Assembly: GCA_913061185.1 (NCBI GenBank) | Contig: CAJXTI010000005.1 | Coordinates: 1 to 64,000, forward strand | DNA: 64,000 nucleotides | Reading direction: 5' to 3' | Source of the DNA: an uncultured Oceanobacter sp. | GTDB lineage: Bacteria > Pseudomonadota > Gammaproteobacteria > Pseudomonadales > Oceanobacteraceae | Shown: positions 1 through 9,871 of the stretch, in pieces | Layout of the letters: the number at the start of each line of letters is the position of its first letter | Numbering within the stretch: position 1 is the first letter of the stretch | Notes under the pieces: generated by a model | What the model was told of the DNA's origin: nothing | What the model saw: the letters and a program-made list of their open reading frames with translations, nothing else | Database searches by the model: none | Made by a program: the position numbers and the translations under genes

Positions 1-75
1 TCTGGATCAGGCAGTTCTGGATCAGGCAGTTCTGGATCAGGCAGTTCTGGATCAGGCAGTTCTGGATCAGATGGT
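1..75. repeat. 15-bp in-frame tandem repeat in the oxoprolinase gene
   Basis: Four exact copies of TCTGGATCAGGCAGT run from base 1 to 60. A fifth, degenerate copy follows to 75. On the minus strand each unit reads as codons for PDPEL in the oxoprolinase frame. The array is cut by the window edge, so its full copy number is unknown. Because the unit is a multiple of three, gain or loss of copies would change linker length without a frameshift. Confidence 0.95.
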
Positions 76-2186
76 TGCGCGGTCTGCTGCTTTGGCTGGC
101 TTTCCAGCATCTTCTCCTGCACGACTTCCCGCACCTTTTCCAACACCAGCGCACCGCTGGCGATGACCGTGCATGTCCAGCCTGGCTCGACGACCAAGGT
201 ACTATTGCTGTCGGTGAATAACAGCGGCCCGACTGCGCAAAAGCCGCTGGGCAGGCTTTCTCGGCTATACACTTTCACCGACTGGCGACCGGCAGGAAAG
301 ACCATCTCGACGGATGCCAATGGCTCGGGAGCGTCACCCGCCCTCGGTATTAGCCGGGGTAATGGCTCACCCGGCTGAATACGTTCCAGTTGAATGGCAT
401 CGCAGATCAGTGGCTGATCCGCGGACACAAACCCGAACAGTCGCTGGTGACGGATGGCAAACTCGGCTGCCATTGTTTCCGGCGCTGCCAATGCCACCAG
501 CAAAGGCGTATCGGCACCCTGATAACGCACATACGCGCGCCAGTGATCGGCCACCTCGGCGGTTGCCGGTAATGACTGCTGCGCCTGTTGCTGCAACTGC
601 TGACACACCCGCTGCTGCTGATTGGCCATCTGTTCGAGCACGGTCTCTACCGGTTGCTCACCCAGCCAGCGCTGATCGGCAACGCCGATGCCGAAGGCCG
701 ACAACACGCCCGCCATGGGGTGTAGATAAACCTGCTCAATGCCCAAAGCCTCCGCCACCTGACAGGCATGCTGGGCACCGGCACCACCAAAGGCGACCAG
801 GGCGTAATCCCGTACATCATAGCCGCGTTGTACCGAGATTTTTTTGGCGGCACGGGCCATGTTATCGACGGCAATGGCCAGAAAACCCTGCGCCAGTGAT
901 TCAGCGGTCTGCGCTTGCCCGGTCTGGTGACTCACCTCAAGTGCCAGCTGTTGAAACTGTTGCCGAACAATATCCACATTCAGAGGTAAATCCTGACCCG
1001 GCCCGAACAGACTGGGAAAATACTGCGGCTGGATTCTGCCCAGCAATACATTGCAGTCAGTGACGGTTAATGGCCCCCCGTTGCGATAACAGGCAGGGCC
1101 AGGAAAAGCCCCTGCGGATTGTGGCCCAACCTGCAAGCGTCCATCGGCAAACGTGACGATCGAACCGCCCCCGGCCGCCACGGTATGAATATTCATCATT
1201 GGCACTCGCAAGCCAACACCGGCAATACGGGTGCTGGTTTCACGCTCCAGCTCACCGGCAAAGTGACTGACGTCGGTCGAGGTGCCCCCCATATCAAAAC
1301 CGAGCAGACGCTCGAAACCATCGGCCGTGGCCGTGCGTACCATCCCCACCACCCCACCGGCCGGACCAGACAATACGGCATCCTTGCCAGACAGCATGGC
1401 TGCCGGGGCCAAGCCACCGTTCGACTGCATCAGCGCCAGCGTGGCATCGACACAAATGCTCTGCAACTGCTGCTCGACATTCGCCAGGTAACGCTGCAAC
1501 ACCGGCGTCAGATAGGCATCCGCCAACGTGGTTTCGCCACGGGCGACCAGCTTGATCAGCGGACTGACCTGGTGGGAAAGGGAGATTTGTTCAAAGCCCA
1601 CGGCACGCGCCAACGCTGCCAGCGCCAGCTCGTGCTGCGGGTATTTATAGGCGTGCATCAGCACCACGGCAACAGCACGCAAGCCACCGTTCCAGGCCTC
1701 TTGCAGCTGCACACGAGCAGCTTCCAGATCCAGCGGCCAGTCAACCTGGCCGCTGGCCAATATCCGCTCCGGCACTTCATACACCGCCTGATACAACCGT
1801 TCAGGCTGTTCGATAGCGACGGCAAACAGGTCAGGGCGAGTTTGATAACCAATCTGTAGCTGGTCTCTCAAACCACGACTGATCAGCAGTGCAACTGGAG
1901 CGCCCTTACGTTCCAGCAACGCATTGGTGGCCACCGTAGTACCCATTTTTACCTGCTGGATCAGACTTCCCTGCTCGGGATATCGGCGCAACAGCTGACG
2001 AATACCCTCTATCGCGGCATCGTTATAGTGGTCGGGGTTTGCGGACAAGAGTTTGTGCGTCACCAATACGCCATCGGGGCGCAACGCCACCAGATCGGTA
2101 AAGGTGCCTCCCCGATCAATCCAGAACTGCCAGCGGCTGGCGGGAGTATTCAGGTGGGGAGATAAAGAGGCGGTTGGCTGGGTCAT
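1..2186 (-). CDS. 5-oxoprolinase (ATP-hydrolysing), hydantoinase A/B fusion type, 3' part missing
   Basis: Cytoplasmic enzyme expected to open 5-oxo-L-proline to glutamate using ATP. The start is the ATG at 2186. The first domain begins with [10 protein letters not shown], the N-terminal signature of the hydantoinase A/oxoprolinase family, and the following [18 protein letters not shown] resembles the single-chain eukaryotic-type oxoprolinase rather than stand-alone Hyu[13 protein letters not shown] motif follows near residue 295. About 729 codons are visible and the frame is still open at base 1, so the hydantoinase B half is expected to lie outside the window. At the edge the frame enters a 15-bp tandem repeat that encodes PDPEL units, probably the linker between the two halves. 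The family call is firm. 5-Oxoproline as substrate is inference, since hydantoin-like substrates are possible. Confidence 0.85.
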   Translation of the reverse strand, partial: MTQPTASLSPHLNTPASRWQFWIDRGGTFTDLVALRPDGVLVTHKLLSANPDHYNDAAIEGIRQLLRRYPEQGSLIQQVKMGTTVATNALLERKGAPVALLISRGLRDQLQIGYQTRPDLFAVAIEQPERLYQAVYEVPERILASGQVDWPLDLEAARVQLQEAWNGGLRAVAVVLMHAYKYPQHELALAALARAVGFEQISLSHQVSPLIKLVARGETTLADAYLTPVLQRYLANVEQQLQSICVDATLALMQSNGGLAPAAMLSGKDAVLSGPAGGVVGMVRTATADGFERLLGFDMGGTSTDVSHFAGELERETSTRIAGVGLRVPMMNIHTVAAGGGSIVTFADGRLQVGPQSAGAFPGPACYRNGGPLTVTDCNVLLGRIQPQYFPSLFGPGQDLPLNVDIVRQQFQQLALEVSHQTGQAQTAESLAQGFLAIAVDNMARAAKKISVQRGYDVRDYALVAFGGAGAQHACQVAEALGIEQVYLHPMAGVLSAFGIGVADQRWLGEQPVETVLEQMANQQQRVCQQLQQQAQQSLPATAEVADHWRAYVRYQGADTPLLVALAAPETMAAEFAIRHQRLFGFVSADQPLICDAIQLERIQPGEPLPRLIPRAGDAPEPLASVEMVFPAGRQSVKVYSRESLPSGFCAVGPLLFTDSNSTLVVEPGWTCTVIASGALVLEKVREVVQEKMLESQPKQQTAQPSDPELPDPELPDPELPDPELPDP

Positions 2187-2308
2187 GGCGGCATCGCTGG
2201 TCGGTCGGGCCTGTCAGTCTAACAGAGCAGGGGAATCCCTGAATAACCCGGCGAACGACGCAACGTCATTCACAATTCAACCATGAAAAATAACAGCAGC
2301 GATGGCTA

Positions 2309-2956
2309 TCAGCGCATATGGGCCAGATACGCCGCGACGTCTTTTAGCTGTTGCTCGGTCAGATTTTGCACCACACCAATCATCGGCGACTTCGCTCTGT
2401 CCGGATTTTTATCCAGAAATTTCAGCAAGGTTGCTTCCAGGTATTCATAGGGCTGACCGGCAATACGAGGATACTCGCGGGAGCCATGGGCGCTGGCGCC
2501 ATGACAGGCGAAACACATCGAGTCAAACAGGGCCTTCCCCTCGGCCGAAGGGACAACGGGTTGTTGTCTCGGCTTGACTGCCCGATCGGCAAAATACAGC
2601 GCAACGGCCACTCGATCCGAATCCGTTATATGGGTAGCCAGTTTGCTCATCACATAGTTTTTACGCTCGCCGCTGGCAAAATGCTCGAACTGGGTAAACA
2701 GATAGGCCGGATTCTGGCTGGCCAGATTGGGAATGTAATCCCGAGTGCTGTTGCCGTCCTTGCCATGGCAGGAAAAACACAACGTACCGCGATACTCCCC
2801 CTGCTGAATGGCAGCTTGCAACGCAGCCGGATCTTGCTGGATACGAGCCATATCTGCCAACAGTTCGTCAACAGTCTCCGCCTGCACAGAAACGGACAGC
2901 AACCCCAACGACAGGAGTAAACACAGTACAGGTTGAATAATATTTTTCATTTCCAT
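2309..2956 (-). CDS. diheme cytochrome c, c4-like, periplasmic
   Basis: Periplasmic electron carrier. The protein has a clear signal peptide ([18 protein letters not shown] and on, ending VQA) and two CxxCH haem sites, CFSCH and CFACH, each in its own class I cytochrome c fold, which is the cytochrome c4 arrangement. Candidate axial Met residues are in YVMSK and KSPM. I place the start at the ATG at 2956, or the ATG two codons later, because the open frame upstream has no signal-like sequence and would put residues before the signal peptide. The gene is divergent from leuS and stands alone. Redox partners cannot be told from the context. Confidence 0.85.
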   Translation of the reverse strand: MEMKNIIQPVLCLLLSLGLLSVSVQAETVDELLADMARIQQDPAALQAAIQQGEYRGTLCFSCHGKDGNSTRDYIPNLASQNPAYLFTQFEHFASGERKNYVMSKLATHITDSDRVAVALYFADRAVKPRQQPVVPSAEGKALFDSMCFACHGASAHGSREYPRIAGQPYEYLEATLLKFLDKNPDRAKSPMIGVVQNLTEQQLKDVAAYLAHMR

Positions 2957-3220
2957 AACATTTCCAGTGATGATCCAACAAAATACCGGCCCCGTTCCCC
3001 AGCTCCAACCCCTGTCTGTGTTGTTTCGCCAGTTTGTAGGACTGCCACTGATCTGAGTCAACAGCCCGAACAGAGTACAAGCGTTCAGCCATGGATAAGA
3101 AAGACCTTGTCACGACTTGTCCTTTCCTCTCACGACGGACATCGGTGTTCGCGCCGGACGCATTCGGTTAAACTCCTGCCCTACTTTCCCAATCACGTAT
3201 CCGATTTCAAAGCCAACATG

Positions 3221-5803
3221 ATGCAAGAGACTTACGCTCCCCACGCCATTGAGCCTGCTGTTCAGCAACAGTGGCAGGAAAACCAGGTATTCCGTGCTGT
3301 GGCCGACGCCAGCAAGGAAAAATTCTACTGCCTGTCGATGTTCCCCTACCCCAGTGGCCGCTTGCACATGGGCCATGTGCGTAACTACACCATCGGTGAC
3401 GTAATCTCTCGCTACCAGCGCATGCTGGGCAAGAATGTGCTGCAACCGATGGGCTGGGACGCATTTGGTCTGCCTGCTGAAAACGCCGCCATCAAGCACC
3501 AGGTTGCGCCAGCCAAGTGGACACGGGAAAACATTGCCTACATGAAAAACCAGCTCAAATCACTGGGCTTTGGCTACGACTGGGAACGCGAAATTGCCAC
3601 CTGCGACCCGGACTATTACCGCTGGGAACAATGGTTCTTCACCCAGTTGATCGACAAGGATCTGGCCTACAAAAAAGTATCTGCCGTTAACTGGTGCCCC
3701 CACGACCAGACGGTACTGGCCAACGAACAGGTAATCGAAGGCTGTTGCTGGCGCTGTGACACACCGGTTGAACGCAAGGAAATCCCGCAGTGGTTTATCC
3801 GTATCACAGCCTACGCGGAAGAGCTGTTAAACGACCTCGACCAACTGGAAGGCTGGCCGGATCAGGTCAAGGCCATGCAGCGTAACTGGATTGGCAAATC
3901 CCGTGGTGTACAACTGCAATTTGGTATAAAAGGCCGGGACGAAGCGCTGGAAGTTTACACTACTCGTCCGGATACCCTGATGGGCGTCAGCTACGTGGCA
4001 GTCGCGGCTGGCCACCCATTAGCCAAAGAAGCCGCCGCGAACAATACCGAGCTGGCTGCCTTTATTGACGAGTGCAGCAAGTCCGGCACCGCCGAAGCCG
4101 ATGTCGCAACCAAGGAAAAGAAAGGCCTGAAGACCGGTTTTACTGCCATTCATCCCCTGTCTGGCAAAGAAGTGGATATCTGGGTGGCCAACTTTGTATT
4201 GATGGAATTTGGTACCGGTGCAGTGATGGCCGTTCCCGCCCACGACCAGCGTGACTGGGAATTTGCCAATCAATACGGTATCGAGATTACTCAGGTGATT
4301 GCTTCAGCAACCGAGAGTGACGCAATTGACCTGAGCAAGGCGGCCTATACGGAAAAAGGCACCCTGATCAATTCTGCCGAATTCGATGGTCTGGCTTTCG
4401 AACAAGCCTTCGATGCCATCGCCGCCAAACTGGCCGAACTGGGCAAGGGTGAAGTCAAAATCAATTATCGACTGCGCGACTGGGGCGTCAGCCGTCAGCG
4501 CTATTGGGGATCACCGATTCCCATTATCCGGACAGAAAGTGGTGAATCTATTCCAGCAACAGTAGACATGCTGCCGGTGATTCTGCCAACGGACGTGGTG
4601 ATGGACGGCATCAATTCTCCCATCAAGAACAACCCGGCATTCGAAAACATCGAATTCAACGGTGCTCCGGCTTTCCGTGAAACCGATACCTTCGATACCT
4701 TTATGGAGTCATCCTGGTACTACGCCCGCTACTGCTCGCCCAAGGCCGACCAGATGTTGGATCCAGCTGAAGCCAACTACTGGCTGCCGGTCGACCAGTA
4801 CGTCGGTGGCATCGAACACGCCATCCTGCACCTGCTCTATGCCCGTTTTTTCCACAAACTGCTGCGAGATGCTGGTCTGGTGGACAGTGACGAGCCGTTC
4901 AAAAGCCTGCTGTGTCAGGGCATGGTACTGGCCGACGCCTACTATTACACCAACGTCAATGGCGGCAAGGAATGGGTCAATCCGGCAGAAGTCACCGTTG
5001 AACGTGATGACAAAGGCCGGATGGTGTCTGCCAAACGCACTGCGGACGGCCTCGAGCTGCACCACTCGGGCATGAGCAAGATGTCCAAATCCAAGAACAA
5101 CGGTGTTGACCCGCAAGAAGCCATCAAGCACTACGGTGCCGATACCGTGCGTTTGTACACCATGTTCGCAGCGCCGCCAGAGCAAACACTGGAATGGTCT
5201 GACTCCGGCGTACAAGGATCGCAGAAATTCCTCCAGCGGGTATGGCGTCTGGCTTACGAACTGAAGCAACTCGATCAGGTTGAACTGAGCGCCGTTGCAC
5301 TGAGTAAATCCGATAAAGACGCGCGCCGTAAACTGCACGAGACCATTGCCAAGGTATCTGACGACATTGGTCGCCGTTACAACTTCAATACCGGTATTGC
5401 TGCCATTATGGAGTTGATGAAAACCCTCACCAAGCTCGACCTCGCGCTGGAATCCAGCCGTGCCGTTGCGGCCGAAGCCATGGACGCCGTGATTCGCATG
5501 CTCAGCCCGATGGCGCCGCATATCACTCAGGCGCTCTGGGTCGCATTCGGCAACGAAGGCCTGGTGATCGATGCCAGCTGGCCAGCAGTGGATGAGTCCG
5601 CATTGGTAGCTGATACCATTCAGGTCGTGGTACAGGTGAATGGCAAGCTGCGTGCCAAACTCGACGTTGCGGCCAGTGTCAGCAAGGAAGAACTGCAAGC
5701 ACAAGCCATGGCCGACGAGGCAGTGCAAAAGCAGCTTGATGGCAAAACGGTGCGAAAAGTGATCGTAGTGCCTGGCAAACTGGTCAACATCGTCGCGAAC
5801 TGA
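3221..5803 (+). CDS. leuS: leucyl-tRNA synthetase
   Basis: Charges tRNA-Leu with leucine in the cytoplasm. The 860-residue length is normal for bacterial LeuRS. The class I signatures are both present: HMGH at residues 49-52 and KMSKS at about 620-624. The CP1 editing domain is present, with the threonine-rich TTRPDTLMG motif near 248. The frame is open well upstream, but [11 protein letters not shown] aligns with the usual LeuRS N-terminus. The ATG immediately before it, at 3218, is an equally possible start. lptE follows 14 bp downstream and holA overlaps lptE, the gene order known from pseudomonads. Confidence 0.97.
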   Translation: MQETYAPHAIEPAVQQQWQENQVFRAVADASKEKFYCLSMFPYPSGRLHMGHVRNYTIGDVISRYQRMLGKNVLQPMGWDAFGLPAENAAIKHQVAPAKWTRENIAYMKNQLKSLGFGYDWEREIATCDPDYYRWEQWFFTQLIDKDLAYKKVSAVNWCPHDQTVLANEQVIEGCCWRCDTPVERKEIPQWFIRITAYAEELLNDLDQLEGWPDQVKAMQRNWIGKSRGVQLQFGIKGRDEALEVYTTRPDTLMGVSYVAVAAGHPLAKEAAANNTELAAFIDECSKSGTAEADVATKEKKGLKTGFTAIHPLSGKEVDIWVANFVLMEFGTGAVMAVPAHDQRDWEFANQYGIEITQVIASATESDAIDLSKAAYTEKGTLINSAEFDGLAFEQAFDAIAAKLAELGKGEVKINYRLRDWGVSRQRYWGSPIPIIRTESGESIPATVDMLPVILPTDVVMDGINSPIKNNPAFENIEFNGAPAFRETDTFDTFMESSWYYARYCSPKADQMLDPAEANYWLPVDQYVGGIEHAILHLLYARFFHKLLRDAGLVDSDEPFKSLLCQGMVLADAYYYTNVNGGKEWVNPAEVTVERDDKGRMVSAKRTADGLELHHSGMSKMSKSKNNGVDPQEAIKHYGADTVRLYTMFAAPPEQTLEWSDSGVQGSQKFLQRVWRLAYELKQLDQVELSAVALSKSDKDARRKLHETIAKVSDDIGRRYNFNTGIAAIMELMKTLTKLDLALESSRAVAAEAMDAVIRMLSPMAPHITQALWVAFGNEGLVIDASWPAVDESALVADTIQVVVQVNGKLRAKLDVAASVSKEELQAQAMADEAVQKQLDGKTVRKVIVVPGKLVNIVAN

Positions 5804-5817
5804 ACAGGCTGACCATT

Positions 5818-6315
5818 TTGAGCTATCTTCGCGTTCCACATAGCCTGCTGATGCTACTGACCTTGCTGGTCAGTAGCTGCGGCTGGCAGCTGCGTGGAGA
5901 CTATCAGCCTCCTGCCGATACCACGGTACTGATGCTGCAAAGCCAGGCAAGCAGCAACATTAACCAGCGTATAGAGCAGGCACTGCAGCGTCATGGCTGG
6001 CTACTGGTAAATAACCGCGAGGACGCCCAGGCAGTCCTTGAAATCCAGTCGTTTGTTATCAATCGCCGGACTCTGACGATTAACAGCGCCGGACAAATTG
6101 CTGAGTATCAACTGGAGGCCGAGCTGCAGGGTCGTCTGGTCACCGCCGCTGCCGCTGCCTACTCCATCGAGCTGTCCACCCAGTCCTGGTTCGACAATGA
6201 CGTCACCCGAGTCACGGCGACGGCTCTGGAAGAAGACGCCGTGCGTGAGCGCCTCACAGCACGCATGATTGAATTACTGATTTTCCGCTTGCAACACATC
6301 CGGAGCGAGAATTGA
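5818..6315 (+). CDS. lptE: LPS-assembly lipoprotein LptE
   Basis: Outer-membrane lipoprotein that plugs the LptD barrel and helps insert lipopolysaccharide. The sequence shows a lipoprotein signal with lipobox VSSC followed by GWQLRG, typical of LptE, and a total of 165 residues. The start is a TTG at 5818. The first in-frame ATG inside would leave too short a signal sequence. The position between leuS and holA is the conserved one for lptE. The stop codon overlaps the holA start, which suggests coupled translation. Confidence 0.92.
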   Translation: MSYLRVPHSLLMLLTLLVSSCGWQLRGDYQPPADTTVLMLQSQASSNINQRIEQALQRHGWLLVNNREDAQAVLEIQSFVINRRTLTINSAGQIAEYQLEAELQGRLVTAAAAAYSIELSTQSWFDNDVTRVTATALEEDAVRERLTARMIELLIFRLQHIRSEN

Positions 6316-7334
6316 AACTTCGTACCGACCAGTTGCAGGGCCATTTGGGCAAATCACTGCTGCCGGTATATCTGGTCTCTGGTGATGAACCCTTATTGGT
6401 CATGGAAGCCTGCGACCAACTTCGGGCAGCCGCCCGTGCACAAGGGTTTGAGGAGCGTCAGCTCTTTCATGCCGAAGCTGGCTTCGACTGGAACCAGCTT
6501 CGAGATGAAGCCGATGCCATGTCGCTGTTTGCCAGTCGTCGGTTACTGGAAGTACGCATCCCCAACGGCAAGCCCAGCGATAAGGGCGATACGCTCAAGG
6601 CCTTGTTGCAGCGGCCGAACCCCGACAATCTGTTACTGGTTATTTGCCCGCGGCTGGACAGCAAATCACAAAATACCGCCTGGCACAAAGCCATCGACAA
6701 GCACGGCGGCCTGGTACAAATCTGGCCGATTGAACGCAACCAGTATGCCGGTTGGCTGCGCCACCGCTTGCAGCAGGCGGGTTTACAAGCAGATCCGGCT
6801 GCTATCTCTCTGCTGGCCCATCAAACCGAAGGCAACCTGCTGGCAGCGGTTCAGGAAATTGAAAAACTGCGCATGAGTGGTGCAGTACGTATCACAGAAG
6901 AGTTATTGCAGGAAGCACTGGGCGACAGTGCCCGTTTTGACGCTTTTGGCTTCGCCGATGCCTGCCTCGACGGCAAGGTACAGGAGGCCAGCCGGATTCT
7001 GTCGCACTTGCGCGCCGAGGGGGTCGAAATACTATCGATTCTTGGTGCCCTGACCCATAAAATTCGCCAGCTAATGGTTCTGTCTGGCAAATCTGGTCAA
7101 TCATTGAGCGAAGCCTTCAAACAGGCCAGAGTCTGGCCGCGACAACAGGGCAGTTATAAAACAGCACTGACGCGACTGACGCGACAAGAACTCCAGCAAG
7201 CGCTGATTTTGGCAGAAAAAATCGATGCTGCAGCCAAGGGGCAAGGCGGTAATTGCTGGTTACTCATGAGCGAACTGACACTTTTGGTCACATCAACTCA
7301 CTTGTTCCACAGCCAGCGTTTGGGACAGAGTTAA
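6312..7334 (+). CDS. holA: DNA polymerase III delta subunit
   Basis: Delta subunit of the clamp loader, which opens the beta clamp and loads it onto DNA. The 340-residue length and the N-terminal KLRTDQLQGHL, LPVYLVSGDEPLL and DALSL-like segments (here EADAMSLFASRRLLEVR) match HolA. The start is a TTG at 6312 that overlaps the lptE stop by four bases. A GGAG run lies just upstream inside lptE and could serve as ribosome binding site. It is the last gene of the leuS-lptE-holA run. About 250 bp without a gene follow. Confidence 0.95.
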   Translation: MKLRTDQLQGHLGKSLLPVYLVSGDEPLLVMEACDQLRAAARAQGFEERQLFHAEAGFDWNQLRDEADAMSLFASRRLLEVRIPNGKPSDKGDTLKALLQRPNPDNLLLVICPRLDSKSQNTAWHKAIDKHGGLVQIWPIERNQYAGWLRHRLQQAGLQADPAAISLLAHQTEGNLLAAVQEIEKLRMSGAVRITEELLQEALGDSARFDAFGFADACLDGKVQEASRILSHLRAEGVEILSILGALTHKIRQLMVLSGKSGQSLSEAFKQARVWPRQQGSYKTALTRLTRQELQQALILAEKIDAAAKGQGGNCWLLMSELTLLVTSTHLFHSQRLGQS

Positions 7335-7463
7335 CATTGGGCAGTCCGACTAACGCACAGTTTTCGTGTATATAAGATGAGATACTGCTGCCTGTTAGTT
7401 ATTAACACTAATGGTCAGTAAGCGACGCTATGAGTAAATGAGCCCCCACACTGGCGTTACCGC

Positions 7464-7478
7464 TGACAAATTTTGTCA
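7464..7478. promoter_or_regulatory. 15-bp perfect palindrome upstream of the 7582 gene
   Basis: TGACAAATTTTGTCA has seven-base arms around a single central T. It lies about 100 bp upstream of the next gene in an otherwise featureless 247-bp gap. It could be an operator, but I cannot name the regulator. Confidence 0.35.
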
Positions 7479-7581
7479 ATGGATAACAAAGAGTGACATT
7501 TATCCCCTAGTGTTCTGCAAAAATAGGTAGCAACACCCGATCTATACGTTAAACTGCATTTGACTCGTGAAGGTAGACAGG

Positions 7582-8175
7582 ATGAATTCTGTGAAGCAAC
7601 AACGTAACGCGGATTTGGTGTGGGATCTCCAGAAGATCCATCAGCACAAGCGTGCCGTCAATTTTGTAAAACAGTTTGAGAATCACTTTTGTGTGTTCTC
7701 TTCTTCCGTCCGGCAGCTCTATACCAACTACAACGTTTTTTTTCCGGAAGAAGCCAACCGCCAACTGGTTATCCTGCCTGATCCCTATGCCTTCCACGAC
7801 ACTTTCAGCCACCTGAACCCGGAAGCTGTCCAGTCCACCGGACTGCATGTTATTCCTGGCAATCTGATTGGTAAAAGTGGTTTGTATCTGATTATTTCGC
7901 ACCGGGATAAAAACGTACGCTCAGTGCCTATTCCATTCCAGGAAGGTATTCGCCAGATTCTGCGTCGCTCCAACACCGAGGATCCGTTCCTGCCGGTATT
8001 GATGAAAGGTGACCTGCGCGAATTTAACGATCAGCTTCCCTGTCTGCATCTGCATCGCCTGCGTCTGAAAGAATTAAAAGCTTTGTCATCACTGGATCGC
8101 GAAAGTATTCGTGCCGTGATCACTGACAAGCTGATGACGCTGTATCAGGAATCCAGCGCCCTGAATCTGGCCTGA
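7582..8175 (+). CDS. conserved-looking protein of unknown function
   Basis: A 197-residue soluble protein with no signal peptide or membrane segment. I do not recognise its family. The start is the ATG at 7582, preceded by AAGG at a good distance. A GTG at 7567 is possible but lacks such a site. The protein is rich in basic and aromatic residues, with HRLRLKELKALSSLDRESIRAV near the end, which looks helical. Codon use resembles that of the neighbours and a strong terminator follows directly, so it is likely a real single-gene unit. Confidence 0.7.
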   Translation: MNSVKQQRNADLVWDLQKIHQHKRAVNFVKQFENHFCVFSSSVRQLYTNYNVFFPEEANRQLVILPDPYAFHDTFSHLNPEAVQSTGLHVIPGNLIGKSGLYLIISHRDKNVRSVPIPFQEGIRQILRRSNTEDPFLPVLMKGDLREFNDQLPCLHLHRLRLKELKALSSLDRESIRAVITDKLMTLYQESSALNLA

Positions 8176-8180
8176 TCCAG

Positions 8181-8227
8181 ACAGACGTAAAAAAACGGGC
8201 CTTGATTGCCCGTTTTTTTACGTCTGT
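8181..8227. terminator. bidirectional rho-independent terminator
   Basis: Twenty-base perfect arms (8181-8200 and 8208-8227) enclose a 7-base loop. The arms contain runs of A on one side and T on the other, so it can end transcription from both convergent genes. Confidence 0.92.
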
Positions 8228-8236
8228 CGTTACTGT

Positions 8237-9073
8237 TCAGCTGTCCGTACTGTCTGCCCGGTAGTAGCGTCGAACCAGTCGCCCCAGGCCGGTTCGCCAT
8301 GGCTTGCGCTTGATCCCGAAGGTATAAAACAGTTGTGACACATCCGCATTCGGTGTCCAGATTACCGGAGCTAGACCCTCGCTATGTTCCACCAGACGAG
8401 CCTCGGACAAATCCTCAAATTGCCCAGCCTCAGCTAACAAGGCTTCGGCAAAAGCGTAGGAGGTGACTGGCTCTACGCCACAAAAATGATAGGTGCCCCA
8501 TAAATCATCACTGCAGTCGGCCTGTTTGAGCATCGCCAACAGCACGTTGGCAATATCATCATCCGGTGTCGGGCTGAAAGTACGCTGGTCATCCACCTGA
8601 ATCAGGCCATTATCTCGAATACGGGTGAGCAAGGTATGGGCAAAATCACCGGACTGTACCGCAAAAGCTTGGCCGACCCGCAAAATCAGGTGCCGACGAC
8701 ACTGACGAATCCGTTGCTCAACAGCCATTAACGCAACGCCCAGTTCACTGGAACAGTAGTCATTGTCCTGCTCGGAGAAGCGATGCCCGTCATCCGCAGC
8801 AAAGACCGCCAGCGACGACACCAGCACCACTGGAGCATCATGCTCATCGGCCAGATCAGCCCAGGCCATGGCATCACTGAAGTCGCTGGGATGACACAAT
8901 GAGGGCGTCAGCACAAAAAACGGCTGCCCGGCCGATTGCACGGAAAACCGCTCCTGCCTTTCAATCGCCACGCCTTTGTAGATATAGTTTTCTGTTGCCA
9001 GTGCTCTGGTCAGGCACTGGCCCACCGAGCGGTCTGCACCGATCACATAGCTATAGAAAGGATTTACCGACAA
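8237..9073 (-). CDS. extended SDR / RmlD-like NAD(P)-dependent sugar-nucleotide reductase family protein
   Basis: A 278-residue protein with the outline of an NAD(P)-binding Rossmann protein related to dTDP-4-dehydrorhamnose reductase and NAD-dependent epimerases. Signs are the N-terminal YVIGADRSVGQ, the strand VVLVSSLAVF near residue 85, HLILRVGQAF, and GTYHFCG in the C-terminal half. The usual catalytic YxxxK is not evident at the expected place. SELGVALMAVEQ occupies that position instead, so catalytic activity is uncertain. It is followed upstream by a small unknown gene on the same strand, about 27 bp away. No polysaccharide genes are nearby to suggest a pathway. Confidence 0.65.
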   Translation of the reverse strand: MSVNPFYSYVIGADRSVGQCLTRALATENYIYKGVAIERQERFSVQSAGQPFFVLTPSLCHPSDFSDAMAWADLADEHDAPVVLVSSLAVFAADDGHRFSEQDNDYCSSELGVALMAVEQRIRQCRRHLILRVGQAFAVQSGDFAHTLLTRIRDNGLIQVDDQRTFSPTPDDDIANVLLAMLKQADCSDDLWGTYHFCGVEPVTSYAFAEALLAEAGQFEDLSEARLVEHSEGLAPVIWTPNADVSQLFYTFGIKRKPWRTGLGRLVRRYYRADSTDS

Positions 9074-9100
9074 ACGTTTTACTCCCCGTCAACTGCCTGG

Positions 9101-9478
9101 TTATTGATACTCCAGCGACATACGCTGCAATTCATGGGTATTTGCCAGCGCATCCTGCTTGTTGGCAAACAGACGGACATCATTAAGACCAATCAGCAAT
9201 ACAAAGCCTTCGGCCAAACCGACGTAGCCAGCTCGATGTTCCCGGATCAGCGGCGAGCAATCGGGTAAACACGCCGCGTCCGTCAATGCCACACTGCGAA
9301 TCAGACCATTGCCCAGAGGATCCTGCAACGCATCCAGGTGACGATATAACGCCAGACCATCCCGGCCAATCGTCAGCACACAACCATTAAGCAGTGTGGC
9401 TGCATCAACACGGACACCATTGGCCAGTGTTGTGACATGATCTGAGACAATCAGATCTGAACTGGTTTCTATCAACAT
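9101..9478 (-). CDS. small protein of unknown function
   Basis: A 125-residue protein without signal peptide or membrane segment. I do not recognise it. It holds two cysteines in a DAACLPDCSP segment and a hydrophobic core EGFVLLIGLNDVRLF. It sits 27 bp upstream of the SDR-like gene on the same strand, so the two may be cotranscribed. Confidence 0.55.
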   Translation of the reverse strand: MLIETSSDLIVSDHVTTLANGVRVDAATLLNGCVLTIGRDGLALYRHLDALQDPLGNGLIRSVALTDAACLPDCSPLIREHRAGYVGLAEGFVLLIGLNDVRLFANKQDALANTHELQRMSLEYQ

Positions 9479-9521
9479 ACAGGACTACCACTACATTACC
9501 GCCGATCAGCCATCATACTCC

Positions 9522-9688
9522 AAAGGGATCATCTATTTAATCCTGCACAGCTCTGCGTGCGCACCTATGAATTACAGCGCTCGCAATGACGGCGTCAATC
9601 ATCGACCCACCATGCTCATTTATCACTCATAAACTGTGCTTTTCGTCGATTTTTGCCCTGTCCTTTCATCGCTCGCTACATTTTTATT
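9522..9688 (-). repeat. dispersed palindromic intergenic repeat, copy 1, with a partial TIR element
   Basis: The stretch 9564-9688 is, in reverse complement, the same sequence as 36336-36458. By hand count there are about 20 differences over some 124 aligned bases. It contains CAAAAATCGACGAAA and a degenerate return arm. At 9522-9560 it also carries a sequence matching the right end of the TIR element at 36453-36725, so most of that element is missing here. The rest of this 390-bp gap (9690-9840) is very AT-rich and leads to the peroxiredoxin gene. Confidence 0.8.
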
Positions 9689-9871
9689 TAAATGCACCCT
9701 TAAAGCCATACGGTAAGAGATGGAAAAATAAAAGCTAAAAACTATCTGAAAAATAAATTCAATTAATTTTTAAAATACAAAGAAGCGACCATACTGTCTG
9801 TATGACGAGTAACGGCATTCGACCAGTACCAAACGCTATTCAACATCGATCTTTCCATTCAAGGAGCAAAC

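Noticed and set aside
1..75. CRISPR-like array
   Set aside because: The units are contiguous 15-bp repeats without spacers and are in frame within a gene.
314..1859. Plus-strand frames of up to 249 codons opposite the oxoprolinase gene
   Set aside because: Antisense to a gene whose motifs are clear; composition is rich in Arg, Pro and His as in shadows.
4709..5839. 376-codon open frame opposite leuS
   Set aside because: Antisense shadow of leuS, with no signal, motif or ribosome site.
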